From the NCBI GenBank assembly GCA_003480725.1, contig QUJQ01000002.1, positions 66,744-130,743 of the forward strand: DNA of 64,000 bases, given 5' to 3'. The notes beneath the pieces are model-generated. The model had not been told where the DNA came from, searched no databases, and saw only the letters and a program-made list of their open reading frames with translations. Both the position numbers and the translations under genes were made by a program. Positions 26,557-35,303 of this stretch are shown piece after piece. Every line of letters starts with the position of its first letter. Position 1 is the stretch's first letter. Source of the DNA: Clostridiaceae bacterium AM27-36LB (GTDB lineage Bacteria > Bacillota > Clostridia > Lachnospirales > Lachnospiraceae).

Positions 26557-27483
26557 TCAATTTCCTGGCATTGCCCGGAATTTCTTTAACAGATTTTCAA
26601 AATATTCCGGAAGCGGAGCTTCCACCTCCAGATATTCTCCCGTTACCGGGTGAATCAGTCCCAGCACCATAGCATGGAGCGTCTGCCCTTCCAGATGATG
26701 AGAATCCTTTGCCGGTCCATACACGGTATCTCCCAGCAATGGATGATGGATGGATGCCATATGGACACGGATCTGATGAGTTCTACCTGTCTCCAGCTGA
26801 CATTCCACGTAGGTATATCCTTGAAAACGTTCCAGTACCCGATAATGAGTCACTGCCCGTTTTCCATTCTTTACACCGGATGCCATCTTCTTACGTTCTG
26901 TTGGATGACGGCCGATCGGTGCATCCACAGTACCTTCGTCTTCTTTGATCACACCGTGTACGATGGCCCGATATTTTCTTGTGATGGAATGTTCCTTTAA
27001 CTGCGCTGCCACCGCATTATGCGCTGCATCATTTTTACATACCACAAGTACACCGGTGGTATCCTTGTCGATCCGGTGAACGATTCCTGGTCTGGATACT
27101 CCATTGATCCCTGACAGCTGTCCCTGGCAGTGCCAGAGCACTGCATTGACCAATGTACCTGTATAATGTCCTGCCGATGGATGTACAACCATTCCCTTTG
27201 GCTTATTGACCATGAGAATACTGTCATCCTCATATAAAATATCCAGCGGAATATTTTCCGGCTCGATGTCCGGACTTTTCAGTTCCGGAAGATCTGCAGT
27301 CACTTCATCTCCGTCTTCCAGCCGGTAACTGGATTTCTTTGGCTCTCCATTTACCAGTACATTACCATCCTTAATGATCTTCTGAAGATAAGAACGGGAC
27401 TGGTCTGGAAGCATGGCACTTAAAAATTTATCCAGTCTCTCATCCATGTATGTTTCATCGGCCTGCAGGCTGATCTGACTCAT
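26557..27483 (-). CDS. RluD-family 23S rRNA pseudouridine synthase
   Basis: A 308-residue enzyme with an N-terminal S4 RNA-binding domain (about 13-70) and the RluA/RluD catalytic motif His-Arg-Ile-Asp-Lys-Asp-Thr-Thr-Gly with Asp139. It probably makes the helix-69 pseudouridines of 23S rRNA. Its ATG at 27483 overlaps the lspA stop in an ATGA arrangement, and AAGGAG lies upstream; the lspA-rluD pairing is standard in Firmicutes. Confidence 0.94.
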   Translation of the reverse strand: MSQISLQADETYMDERLDKFLSAMLPDQSRSYLQKIIKDGNVLVNGEPKKSSYRLEDGDEVTADLPELKSPDIEPENIPLDILYEDDSILMVNKPKGMVVHPSAGHYTGTLVNAVLWHCQGQLSGINGVSRPGIVHRIDKDTTGVLVVCKNDAAHNAVAAQLKEHSITRKYRAIVHGVIKEDEGTVDAPIGRHPTERKKMASGVKNGKRAVTHYRVLERFQGYTYVECQLETGRTHQIRVHMASIHHPLLGDTVYGPAKDSHHLEGQTLHAMVLGLIHPVTGEYLEVEAPLPEYFENLLKKFRAMPGN

Positions 27484-27995
27484 GAACGTTTCTCCTTCCC
27501 CTGCAGAAGACATGCCAGGTCTTCATCTTTATAATAGAAGAAAATCAACAGTGCAAGAATCACCATTCCCACACTCACATAAATATCTGCCACATTAAAG
27601 ATTGGGAAATTGATCAGTTTAAAATAGAAAAAGTCTACTACATAACCTAATCTTACACGATCGATCATATTTCCCCAGGCACCTGCCAACACTGCAATAG
27701 CGATCAGACGAAGCGGTACAAACTTCGCATCCTTTGACATTTTACAGAACAGATAGACCACAGCCAGAAGAACTACCAGTGCGATCACCAGGAAAAATAC
27801 CTGCTGTCCCTGCATGATTCCAAAAGCTGCACCTCTGTTTTCCAGATAATGAAACTCAAATACTCCGTCAATGATCACAAATGGATCCTGATCCTTCAAA
27901 AATAATACCGCCAGATATTTGGTCCACTGATCCAGTGCTACCAACAGTACAGTCAGGACTGCGATCACCCATGGACGGCATAATTGCTTATTCAT
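27480..27995 (-). CDS. lspA: Signal peptidase II (prolipoprotein)
   Basis: A 171-residue four-helix membrane aspartyl protease that cuts the signal peptide of lipid-modified prolipoproteins. The catalytic aspartates are Asp112 (Gly-Asn-Met-Ile-Asp-Arg) and Asp137 (Asn-Val-Ala-Asp-Ile). The start at 27995 is set by GGGGAGG and overlaps the end of aroB by 8 bp. Confidence 0.96.
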   Translation of the reverse strand: MNKQLCRPWVIAVLTVLLVALDQWTKYLAVLFLKDQDPFVIIDGVFEFHYLENRGAAFGIMQGQQVFFLVIALVVLLAVVYLFCKMSKDAKFVPLRLIAIAVLAGAWGNMIDRVRLGYVVDFFYFKLINFPIFNVADIYVSVGMVILALLIFFYYKDEDLACLLQGKEKRS

Positions 27996-29145
27996 GTATT
28001 TCCTCCCCGCAGACGTACCGGCTTGCCCGCAGAAGTTCCTCATCTTCCACGTCCCTTGTTACGAATGCTTCTCCAATTTTTTTCAAAAGGACAAATTTTA
28101 CCTTGCCCGCATCCATCTTCTTATCCAGTTTTGTTGTCTTTACAATATCCTCAGGCTTCAGTCCCTTCACACGCACTGGAAGCTGGTAATCCAACAATAA
28201 CTGCTCCGCCGCTTCTTTCTCTTTTTCAGAGATCAGCCCCCGCTTCCAGGACATCCATGCAGCAGCCGCACAGCCAATAGCCACACACTCGCCATGACAA
28301 AGTGTAAAATCTTTCAGCTTCTCAACGGAATGTCCGATGGTATGTCCAAAATTCAGCCAGGCACGGATTCCCTGTTCTGTAGGATCTTCCTCTACCACAT
28401 GCCGTTTGACCTTACAGCTGCCGGCTACCATCCACAGAAGTGCCGCATAGTTTTTTTCACGGATCTCTCTCTGATATGTGCTTAATTTTTCCAGATAGTC
28501 AGAGTCCTGGATCAGACCATGCTTGATGATTTCACCCATTCCGCAGGCAAACTGTCGATCCGGCAATGTCTTCAATACATTCAGGTTCATATAGACCAGC
28601 CGCGGCATATGAAATGCTCCTACCATGTTTTTGTATGCGTCAAAATCAACACCGGTCTTTCCCCCGATACTGGAATCCACCTGAGAAAGTAATGTTGTCG
28701 GGATCTGAATAAATCCGATGCCTCTCAGATAGGTAGCCGCAGCAAATCCGGTCAGATCACCGACCACTCCACCGCCCAATGCCACCAGCATATCTTTTCG
28801 GTCGAATTTTTCCAGGATCAGATGCTCATAGAGATCCCTGACCGTATTTAATGTCTTGTTTACCTCTCCGGCCGGGAAGACAAACATGGATACATACGTA
28901 CATGTTTCTTTCAAAATCTCCTTTAATTCCGCACCATAAAGCTCTGCTGTGGTACTGTCTGCCACAATGCACAGCTTTCTTTCCTTAATATTCAGCGGCT
29001 CTACTGCCTCAGGCAATTTTGCAAAATCCGGCTCCAGATAAATATGGTAGCAAAACTGACCATCTTTTTTTACATCCATACAGACACGGCCTGCCTGTGC
29101 CGCTTCCTCCAAAGTAGCCGGAATCTCTGTCTTCACTCTGTTCAT
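27988..29145 (-). CDS. aroB: 3-dehydroquinate synthase
   Basis: Cyclises DAHP to 3-dehydroquinate, the second step of the shikimate pathway, using NAD+ and a divalent metal. The 385-residue protein has the NAD-binding Gly-Gly-Gly-Val-Val-Gly-Asp near residue 123 and the Ser-Ser-Ile-Gly-Gly-Lys-Thr-Gly-Val-Asp motif near 160; metal ligands Glu and His are in the Asn-Phe-Gly-His-Thr-Ile-Gly-His stretch. An N-terminal extension of about 25 residues precedes the usual start. No other aro gene is nearby. Confidence 0.95.
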   Translation of the reverse strand: MNRVKTEIPATLEEAAQAGRVCMDVKKDGQFCYHIYLEPDFAKLPEAVEPLNIKERKLCIVADSTTAELYGAELKEILKETCTYVSMFVFPAGEVNKTLNTVRDLYEHLILEKFDRKDMLVALGGGVVGDLTGFAAATYLRGIGFIQIPTTLLSQVDSSIGGKTGVDFDAYKNMVGAFHMPRLVYMNLNVLKTLPDRQFACGMGEIIKHGLIQDSDYLEKLSTYQREIREKNYAALLWMVAGSCKVKRHVVEEDPTEQGIRAWLNFGHTIGHSVEKLKDFTLCHGECVAIGCAAAAWMSWKRGLISEKEKEAAEQLLLDYQLPVRVKGLKPEDIVKTTKLDKKMDAGKVKFVLLKKIGEAFVTRDVEDEELLRASRYVCGEEIHE

Positions 29146-29177
29146 ATGATCTCCTGTTATTCTTTAAGCCAAAGAAA

Positions 29178-29208
29178 GAGCATCGGACCCACGTTTCATC
29201 TGATGCTC
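29178..29208 (-). terminator. Intrinsic terminator after sepF
   Basis: A 10-bp stem with one G-T pair (29178-29187 with 29199-29208) is followed on the minus strand by TTTCTTT. It lies 28 bp after the sepF stop and ends the HlyD-yggS-sepF operon before aroB. Confidence 0.75.
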
Positions 29209-29235
29209 CCTTTCATTCGTTTCCTGTTGTTTTTT

Positions 29236-29757
29236 CTAAATCGTCGGGATATCAAATGCCCCGCTTAAAATCTCCTGGAAATCTCCGGAGATGTCTACAC
29301 TCTTCGGTGTCACAATAAATATGTAGTTAGATACCTTCTGAAGGTTTCCGCCGATTGCATAACAGGAACCAGAAGTAAAATCAATGATTCTCTGCGCGAT
29401 CTCCACATCCAGACCTTCAAAGTTCAGCACTACCGTACATCCATTTAACAAGGTGTCTGTAATCTCTCTGGACTCATCAAACTGAGTTGGTTTGAATACA
29501 CAGACTTCCATACCGGCTGCTCCTTTTTTTGTACGCATAGGCATGATCCGTGCCGGCTGCTGTTTTACCGGTTTCACTTTCTCTGATCCGCTTGCTCCAT
29601 CATCTCCCAGATCATAATCATACTTTTTATCCTTCTTCTTAAACAGGCTTCCACGCGGTTCCGGTTCATCATCGAAGTCATCATCGTAATCATCATAATC
29701 GTCTTCGTAATCATTTCCCAAATGCATGGTATCCATCAGCTTATCAAAAATGCCCAT
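29236..29757 (-). CDS. sepF: Cell division protein SepF
   Basis: A 173-residue FtsZ-binding protein that bundles FtsZ filaments at the septum. The N-terminal membrane-targeting helix, a long Asp/Tyr-rich acidic linker (about residues 15-60) and the conserved C-terminal SepF domain (Asp-Ile-Ser-Gly-Asp-Phe near the end) are visible. It follows yggS by 16 bp, the conserved ylmE-ylmF(sepF) order. Confidence 0.95.
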   Translation of the reverse strand: MGIFDKLMDTMHLGNDYEDDYDDYDDDFDDEPEPRGSLFKKKDKKYDYDLGDDGASGSEKVKPVKQQPARIMPMRTKKGAAGMEVCVFKPTQFDESREITDTLLNGCTVVLNFEGLDVEIAQRIIDFTSGSCYAIGGNLQKVSNYIFIVTPKSVDISGDFQEILSGAFDIPTI

Positions 29758-29773
29758 GTTCTTAGCTCTCCTT

Positions 29774-30469
29774 TTATATCACTTCATAATTGCGCTCTCC
29801 GAAAATACCGGTTCCAACACGCACCAGAGTCGCTCCCTCTTCCACTGCCACCTGGTAATCTCCGGTCATACCCATAGAAAGCACATCCATGCATACATTA
29901 TCAATGTTTTTCTTTTTGATGTCAACTGCCAATTTTTTTAATGTACGGAAAACCGGGCGATTTTCTTCCGGATCTGTTGTATACGGTGCGATCGTCATCA
30001 ACCCCTGAATATGGATTCCTGGGAGTTTTGCGATCTCTTCCACTAATACAGGTGTCTCTTCCACAGAAACACCAAACTTACTCTCTTCCTCAGCCACATT
30101 CACTTCGATCAGAATATTTACTTTCACATTCTTTTTCAGTGCTTCTTTGCTGATCTCTTCTGCCAGCTTCAAAGAATCCACAGAATGAATCAGTTCCGCT
30201 TTATCCACAATATATTTTACTTTGTTTCTCTGTAAATGGCCAATCAAATGCCAGTGCAGATCTTTCGGAAGCTGCTCATATTTATCGCAAAGCTCCTGCA
30301 CTTTATTTTCACCAAATACACGGGCTCCCGCTTCCATCGCTTCTTCGATCATCTCGATTGGTTTGGTCTTGCTGACTGCGATCAGCGTCACATCTTTAGG
30401 ATCTCTTCCACTGCGTGCACATGCCTCTTCCACTTTTTTCAGAACATGTCTGTAATTTTCTGCTACCAT
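29774..30469 (-). CDS. YggS-family PLP homeostasis protein
   Basis: A 231-residue alanine racemase-like-fold protein that binds pyridoxal phosphate at Lys34 (Ala-Val-Ser-Lys-Thr-Lys-Pro) and helps keep PLP and amino-acid pools balanced; it has no racemase activity in studied cases. The start at 30469 has GAGGAG upstream. It is the Bacillus YlmE equivalent, encoded ahead of sepF. Confidence 0.94.
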   Translation of the reverse strand: MVAENYRHVLKKVEEACARSGRDPKDVTLIAVSKTKPIEMIEEAMEAGARVFGENKVQELCDKYEQLPKDLHWHLIGHLQRNKVKYIVDKAELIHSVDSLKLAEEISKEALKKNVKVNILIEVNVAEEESKFGVSVEETPVLVEEIAKLPGIHIQGLMTIAPYTTDPEENRPVFRTLKKLAVDIKKKNIDNVCMDVLSMGMTGDYQVAVEEGATLVRVGTGIFGERNYEVI

Positions 30470-30485
30470 AGCTGTCACTCCTCGT

Positions 30486-31892
30486 CTAATAGATAATCTG
30501 ATCTTCATCTACCGCTGACCCATTGAGAACAATATGGTCATAGACGGTAAGTCCATAACTGGTTCCTTGCTCCACCAGTGCGTATTCCTCGTTCTGGTAG
30601 AGAATGTTGATCTGGCGGAACTGCGTGTAACCTTTATTGATATTATAAACACCTTTCAACACACCTGTATTTCCAACCTGAACACGTTCCTGTGAATCGG
30701 GCTGCACCAGATAAGTCCCAATGGGCAATTTCGTGTTTCCGGTGGTATAATCAGATTCCATAGGATCAATATAATAATAATCGTCATCTTCATAGTAAAT
30801 GGTCATTTTCAGAAATTCTACGGATGCGCCCCCATCTTTGTCGTAAATCTCTTTCATGAATCCCTGATCTCCATCCTGTTCCACCAGATAAGCCTTGGGG
30901 ATCAGATAAAATTCTTTTTCTACAATGGCCGTATTAGGGATCTTAAGTCCCTGCTGATCATCGATCATAAACTCCACTTCTATATAACGAAGGTCTGCAA
31001 AACGAACCATGGACGTATTAAAATCCAGCCTGGCACAGGGCGTACTTCCTACATAGGCAATAGAAAACTTTGCCCAGGTCTTGGTATCATCCCTGGTGAA
31101 ACGCACCTGCATATAATCGGTGCCATCATTGATAAATCCAGTGGCTTCCTCTTCGGAAAGCGGCACTACCATAGACCATTTTTCAGATGTGGACAGCTTG
31201 TAGACCGGCTCCCCGGCCTGTACCATTTCTTTTTTAAGACTCTGCTTTGTATAAGTAGATGGATCCAGCATATCTTCTGTCATACTTTCCACCGTCACAT
31301 CTTCATAGCCGTCCTGATAAAATTCAAGGATTCCGTTTCCACTGGCATAAACCCGGGAAAACATGGAATCATCTCCCGCTTCCGCCAGACTGTCCAGCAT
31401 GCTCTGGTTCACCAGCTCCATGACCATGCTTTCCATATTAGATTGAAATTCATAGACATCCCCAAACTGAGTATCATCATAACTGTCCATGAAACTTTTC
31501 ATATCCCCTCGGATCTGTGAGAAATTATCATCCGTCAGATCCACAGTATCTGCATTTTCCCGGATCAGATCATTGATCTCACCCTTCTCATCAATCGTAT
31601 ACACCAGACTGGAACCAGAGACACGGTCTCCTGCACTGGCATAGAAGCTCACATAACCGGAAGTATCTGCTGTACAGACCGTCTCCTGCCGAACAGCAAA
31701 TCCTTTATAGGTATGGTTGACTGCCAGTGTTCCCGCCTGCACCTCATATCCCGCAATATGCACTGATGTCAGAGCCATGTAACAGATCACACACATATAG
31801 ACGGCCACTGCGCCAAAGAATACTTTATCAATATTGATCGGTCGTCTGCTGTTTACACGAACTACTTTTCTTTTCCGTCGTCTGCGAGGCAT
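30486..31892 (-). CDS. HlyD-like membrane protein of the sepF operon
   Basis: A 468-residue protein with a very basic N-terminus, one transmembrane helix (about residues 24-45) and an outer domain with HlyD/barrel-sandwich-like strands, including Ala-Gly-Asp-Arg-Val-Ser-Gly after a lipoyl-like turn near residue 90 and Val-Gln-Ala-Gly-Glu-Pro-Val-Tyr further on. No export pump gene is adjacent; instead it precedes yggS and sepF by 16 bp, so a role at the cell envelope or division site is plausible. The start at 31892 is preferred because AAGGAG precedes it. Confidence 0.78.
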   Translation of the reverse strand: MPRRRRKRKVVRVNSRRPINIDKVFFGAVAVYMCVICYMALTSVHIAGYEVQAGTLAVNHTYKGFAVRQETVCTADTSGYVSFYASAGDRVSGSSLVYTIDEKGEINDLIRENADTVDLTDDNFSQIRGDMKSFMDSYDDTQFGDVYEFQSNMESMVMELVNQSMLDSLAEAGDDSMFSRVYASGNGILEFYQDGYEDVTVESMTEDMLDPSTYTKQSLKKEMVQAGEPVYKLSTSEKWSMVVPLSEEEATGFINDGTDYMQVRFTRDDTKTWAKFSIAYVGSTPCARLDFNTSMVRFADLRYIEVEFMIDDQQGLKIPNTAIVEKEFYLIPKAYLVEQDGDQGFMKEIYDKDGGASVEFLKMTIYYEDDDYYYIDPMESDYTTGNTKLPIGTYLVQPDSQERVQVGNTGVLKGVYNINKGYTQFRQINILYQNEEYALVEQGTSYGLTVYDHIVLNGSAVDEDQIIY

Positions 31893-31976
31893 ATGCCAGA
31901 CACTCCTTCCTGTTTTATATGTCAATATTCAGGATTTCACCGTTACAGACATATACCTGTCTCTGAATATTCGCAT

Positions 31977-32013
31977 AAAAAGACGGATGACCAACAATTG
32001 TGGGCATCCGTCT
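31977..32013 (-). terminator. Intrinsic terminator after the small P-loop gene
   Basis: A perfect 9-bp stem, AGACGGATG with CATCCGTCT (31981-31989 and 32005-32013), is followed by TTTTT on the minus strand. It lies 15 bp after the stop codon at 32029. Confidence 0.8.
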
Positions 32014-32028
32014 GATGTTTTTTCTATC

Positions 32029-32439
32029 TTAAATAATCTGTCCCTTGGCAAATTCAGGAATCTGATCCTTAGCCATAGACACGCTGAGCACCATGTTTAC
32101 ATGGAACTGTTCACTGATCTGATTCAGCTGAGAAAGTGTGGAAGAAATATCCTGACCTTCCAGTTTTGCAATCTTCAAAAATCCATCCAGATAAATCTCC
32201 TGAAGGTCATAATCCTGAGAGCAGATGCCACATACAAAACCGATAAACTGATCTGTATTCTGGATCGGATATTCTGTTACGTTGATCAAACGAACACGAT
32301 TGTCAAGCTCATGCATATTCTGCGTGGACTTATCCAGATATACTACATTTCCATCGGTAGATGCGAGAATGTTATGTACATGCTCCAGCATCTTTTTCGT
32401 CTTTCCTTCACCCTTTACTCCAACAATCAATTGTACCAT
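32029..32439 (-). CDS. Small P-loop protein, unknown function
   Basis: A 136-residue cytoplasmic protein with an N-terminal P-loop, Gly-Val-Lys-Gly-Glu-Gly-Lys-Thr at residues 7-14, and a possible Walker B-like Glu-Ile-Tyr-Leu-Asp near 80. It is too short for a full ATPase domain of known type. Lachnospiraceae relatives are sometimes labelled PilT-like, but there is no type IV pilus gene here. It has its own promoter and terminator, AAGGAGG eight bases upstream, and stands alone between cell-division operons. Confidence 0.78.
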   Translation of the reverse strand: MVQLIVGVKGEGKTKKMLEHVHNILASTDGNVVYLDKSTQNMHELDNRVRLINVTEYPIQNTDQFIGFVCGICSQDYDLQEIYLDGFLKIAKLEGQDISSTLSQLNQISEQFHVNMVLSVSMAKDQIPEFAKGQII

Positions 32440-32475
32440 AATGGTGCCCTCCTTAGGTTCCGTCTTGTTAGTAAG

Positions 32476-32504
32476 ATTATACCATTCAGAGGTTAAAAAT
32501 ACAA
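32476..32504 (-). promoter_or_regulatory. Promoter of the small P-loop gene
   Basis: On the minus strand TTGTAT (32499-32504) and a perfect TATAAT (32476-32481) are 17 bp apart, immediately after the dacA stop codon. Confidence 0.8.
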
Positions 32505-32506
32505 GT

Positions 32507-33496
32507 CTAATTGTTCAGATTAGACAGAAATGTCTGCATCTCCTGATAAAGTATTCCACGTTCCTTACAACCAAGGATAATTGCCACATATTGTTCTCCC
32601 TGCGCATCCTCAAAAAGCTGCACCAGACAGGACATGGCTGCCGTTGTTGTGCCGGTCTTTCCTCCCACTGCAGTAACTCCATCCGGAACCGTTACATCGC
32701 CCTTTGTAAACTGATTCGTTGTGGACCAGACTGCTTCTACAGTGGTTCCATCTGCCGCCTGATAAGATGCCTGATATTCTTTTTCCTGCAGCATCTGAAG
32801 AAATTCCTCATGCTGCATGGCAGCATTGAACATCAGATACAAGTCATATACTGTCGTATAATGATCTTCACTATGAAGACCATTGGCATTTACAAAATGT
32901 GTATTCGTTGCGCCGATCTTCTGTGCTTCCTGATTCATCATCTCCACAAATGCATCCTGACTGCCTGCGATCTGCTCGGCGATCACATTGGCTGCATCAT
33001 TGGCAGACACCGTCAAAAGTGCATATAAAAGCTGCCGAAGAGTAAGAACATCTCCCTCTTTCAACTTGGCTGTGGATACACCGCTTTCTGAAAACGTGAT
33101 TGCTTCTTTGCTCACTGTGGTCTGTGCATCCAGGTCTCCCTTGTCAAGCGCCACCAGTGCGGTCATGATCTTGGTCGTACTGGCCGGATACATTCGTTCA
33201 TGGATATTTTTTGCATATAAGACTTTTTTTTCACTGAGATTAAAGAAGCATGCAGCAAGCGCATCTTCTGTATCAGCCTCTATATCCTGCACATCCGTAT
33301 CTGTCACACACAGATCACTGGCAAAATATGGAATCTTCGATGATTCCTCCGATGTCTGGATCCCAATTCCCGGAAGATCTGCCTCAAAAGCATCCTCCAG
33401 CTGGTTCCCGCCGCAACCAGTGCCTGATATCGTGCAAAGACTGCAGACCAGTAACAGACTGCAGACTCTGACAAATCTTTTATTTATACATTTCAC
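32507..33496 (-). CDS. D-alanyl-D-alanine carboxypeptidase (DacA/PBP5-like)
   Basis: A 329-residue serine carboxypeptidase that trims the terminal D-Ala of peptidoglycan. Active-site motifs: Ser106-x2-Lys109, Ser164-Ala-Asn166, and Lys-Thr-Gly in Gly-Gly-Lys-Thr-Gly-Thr-Thr near residue 265. An N-terminal signal sequence ends at a Cys28 that could be lipidated, although the lipobox is weak. There is no obvious C-terminal amphipathic anchor. Its start overlaps mgsA by 17 bp. Spore-specific or vegetative role cannot be separated. Confidence 0.92.
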   Translation of the reverse strand: MKCINKRFVRVCSLLLVCSLCTISGTGCGGNQLEDAFEADLPGIGIQTSEESSKIPYFASDLCVTDTDVQDIEADTEDALAACFFNLSEKKVLYAKNIHERMYPASTTKIMTALVALDKGDLDAQTTVSKEAITFSESGVSTAKLKEGDVLTLRQLLYALLTVSANDAANVIAEQIAGSQDAFVEMMNQEAQKIGATNTHFVNANGLHSEDHYTTVYDLYLMFNAAMQHEEFLQMLQEKEYQASYQAADGTTVEAVWSTTNQFTKGDVTVPDGVTAVGGKTGTTTAAMSCLVQLFEDAQGEQYVAIILGCKERGILYQEMQTFLSNLNN

Positions 33497-33875
33497 GCCA
33501 CTCCAAATCTCCTCTGTCCAGTGATTTAATCAGAAGCTCTGCTGTTGCAAGATTGGTAGCGATCGGAATATTGTGTACGTCACACAGATGTACCACATTA
33601 TTTACATCCGGCTCATGTCTCTTCGGCTGTACCGGGTCACGTAGAAAGATCACAAGGTCGATCTGGTTATGCTCGATCTGTGCTCCAAGCTGCTGCTCAC
33701 CGCCCAGGTGGCCTGCCAGAAATTTATGGACATTTAAGTTTGCCACTTCCTCAATCAGCCGTCCAGTTGTTCCGGTTGCATATAATTCGTGTTTACAGAG
33801 AATACCCCTGTACGCAATACAAAAATTCTGCATCAGGATTTTTTTTGCATCATGTGCAATCAATCCGATATTCAT
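33480..33875 (-). CDS. mgsA: Methylglyoxal synthase
   Basis: Turns dihydroxyacetone phosphate into methylglyoxal and phosphate, a bypass of lower glycolysis. The 131-residue length fits. Family features: Ile-Ala-His-Asp at the N-terminus, Thr-Gly-Thr-Thr-Gly near 54-58 and Asp-Pro-Val-Gln-Pro-Lys-Arg-His near residue 80. It lies in a rodA-mgsA-dacA run, a location common in Clostridia. Confidence 0.95.
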   Translation of the reverse strand: MNIGLIAHDAKKILMQNFCIAYRGILCKHELYATGTTGRLIEEVANLNVHKFLAGHLGGEQQLGAQIEHNQIDLVIFLRDPVQPKRHEPDVNNVVHLCDVHNIPIATNLATAELLIKSLDRGDLEWREMYK

Positions 33876-33897
33876 AGAAATTTCCCCCTTCCGAGTG

Positions 33898-35001
33898 TTA
33901 GTATTTTTTAGGTTGAAGCCCTATGTTTAGTACTATTCCTATTCCCATATACAACATTACCAGCGAAGTCAGCCCATAACTGACAAACGGTAACGGAATA
34001 CCGGTGTTTGGCATAAGTCCCGTCGCTACACATACATTAGCAAACGTCTGAAATGCGATCAATCCCCCAAAACCGCAACAGATGATCATTCCTTCCTGAT
34101 CTCTGGCATTTCTTCCGATCCAGAGACATTCCAACGCGATCAACGTCAACAGAATGATAACTGCCGCACATCCGATGAAACCAAGCTCCTCTCCGGTAAC
34201 TGCAAAGATAAAATCCGTCTGCGGTTCCACGATAAAATTACCGTTTTTCAGAGAAGAGATATCATTATTATATAAGCCTTTGCCATAGAGCTGTCCGGAT
34301 CCGATGGCAATGATGGAGTTCTGCTGCTGATATGCGTCATCTCCATATTCTGCCGGGTTCAACCATGCCATGATTCTGTCTAACTGATACTCATTCAGAA
34401 TGGTCTGTCCTTCCTGCATGATCAGATTCAGAAATATAATGATCGATGGCACTGTCACAGCAATGATGCCTCCGATCACTTTATAACTTAAACCTGCCAC
34501 AAAGAACAACACACAGAACAAATAGGCAATGGTAATGGTCGCTGACAGATGTGGCTGCGCAATGACCAGTCCCAGCGGGATCAGCAGAAGCACGATAGAT
34601 GCAAGAATCATCTTCCAGGTGTTCAGCTGATCTTTATATTTTGTAAAAAAGTATGCAAAGAATATGATCAGGATCAGCTTGGTAAGCTCGGATGGCTGAA
34701 ACCGCATAAATCCAAGATTCAGCCAGCGCTTGGCTCCATTTGCCTCATACCCTACAAATTTTACTGCAAGCAGCAAAATAATATTCACTGCATATAACAC
34801 CCAGCTCAGATTGAGCAGAATGCGATAATCCATCAAAGTTAGCACGAGCATGGCTACTGTTCCCAGTATCATGCCAAGCAGCTGCTGACTCTGGTACTCT
34901 TCGGCCGCACTTCCTATGACCAGAATACCAAGGATCGTGATTGCGTAAACAAGAACAACCAGCCGCAGTCTGAAATCCTGCAGTCTATATTGTCTGAACA
35001 T
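33898..35001 (-). CDS. rodA: RodA/FtsW-family glycosyltransferase
   Basis: A 367-residue SEDS protein with about ten transmembrane helices, the peptidoglycan polymerase partner of PBP2. The Gly-Ala-Lys-Arg-Trp-Leu ... Gln-Pro-Ser-Glu-Leu-Thr-Lys motif is near residues 89-108 and the C-terminal Pro-Asn-Thr-Gly-Ile-Pro-Leu-Pro-Phe-Val-Ser-Tyr-Gly is diagnostic. Location in the mre-PBP2-min cluster favours RodA (elongation) over FtsW. Confidence 0.93.
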   Translation of the reverse strand: MFRQYRLQDFRLRLVVLVYAITILGILVIGSAAEEYQSQQLLGMILGTVAMLVLTLMDYRILLNLSWVLYAVNIILLLAVKFVGYEANGAKRWLNLGFMRFQPSELTKLILIIFFAYFFTKYKDQLNTWKMILASIVLLLIPLGLVIAQPHLSATITIAYLFCVLFFVAGLSYKVIGGIIAVTVPSIIIFLNLIMQEGQTILNEYQLDRIMAWLNPAEYGDDAYQQQNSIIAIGSGQLYGKGLYNNDISSLKNGNFIVEPQTDFIFAVTGEELGFIGCAAVIILLTLIALECLWIGRNARDQEGMIICCGFGGLIAFQTFANVCVATGLMPNTGIPLPFVSYGLTSLVMLYMGIGIVLNIGLQPKKY

Positions 35002-35015
35002 GTCTCACCTGATTC

Positions 35016-35288
35016 CTAACTTCTTTTTCTCAGATCCTTCACCGGAATATTGGCACACAGCACAGGAACAGTTCCATTACCGCCCTCAGACTCTGTCTGT
35101 GTGATCTGAATATCAAGTCCCTCGCTGTCAATATCCATATATTTGGTGATAACCTTGATAATATCATTTTTAATTGCTTCCATGACCTCCGGTGAACAAT
35201 TTGCCCGGTCAGAGATCAGTAACAGCTTCAAACGGTCTTTTGCGACTTCGCCGGAATTCTTTTTCCGGAAAAAATCCATGAATCCCAT
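35016..35288 (-). CDS. minE: Cell division topological specificity factor MinE
   Basis: A 90-residue protein that stimulates MinD ATPase and drives the Min system. The N-terminal membrane-targeting Phe-Phe-Arg-Lys-Lys, the anti-MinCD helix (Ala-Lys-Asp-Arg-Leu-Lys-Leu-Leu-Leu) and a C-terminal dimerisation domain are visible. Encoded 15 bp after minD. Confidence 0.95.
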   Translation of the reverse strand: MGFMDFFRKKNSGEVAKDRLKLLLISDRANCSPEVMEAIKNDIIKVITKYMDIDSEGLDIQITQTESEGGNGTVPVLCANIPVKDLRKRS

Positions 35289-35303
35289 AGACTTGTCCTC
35301 CCC

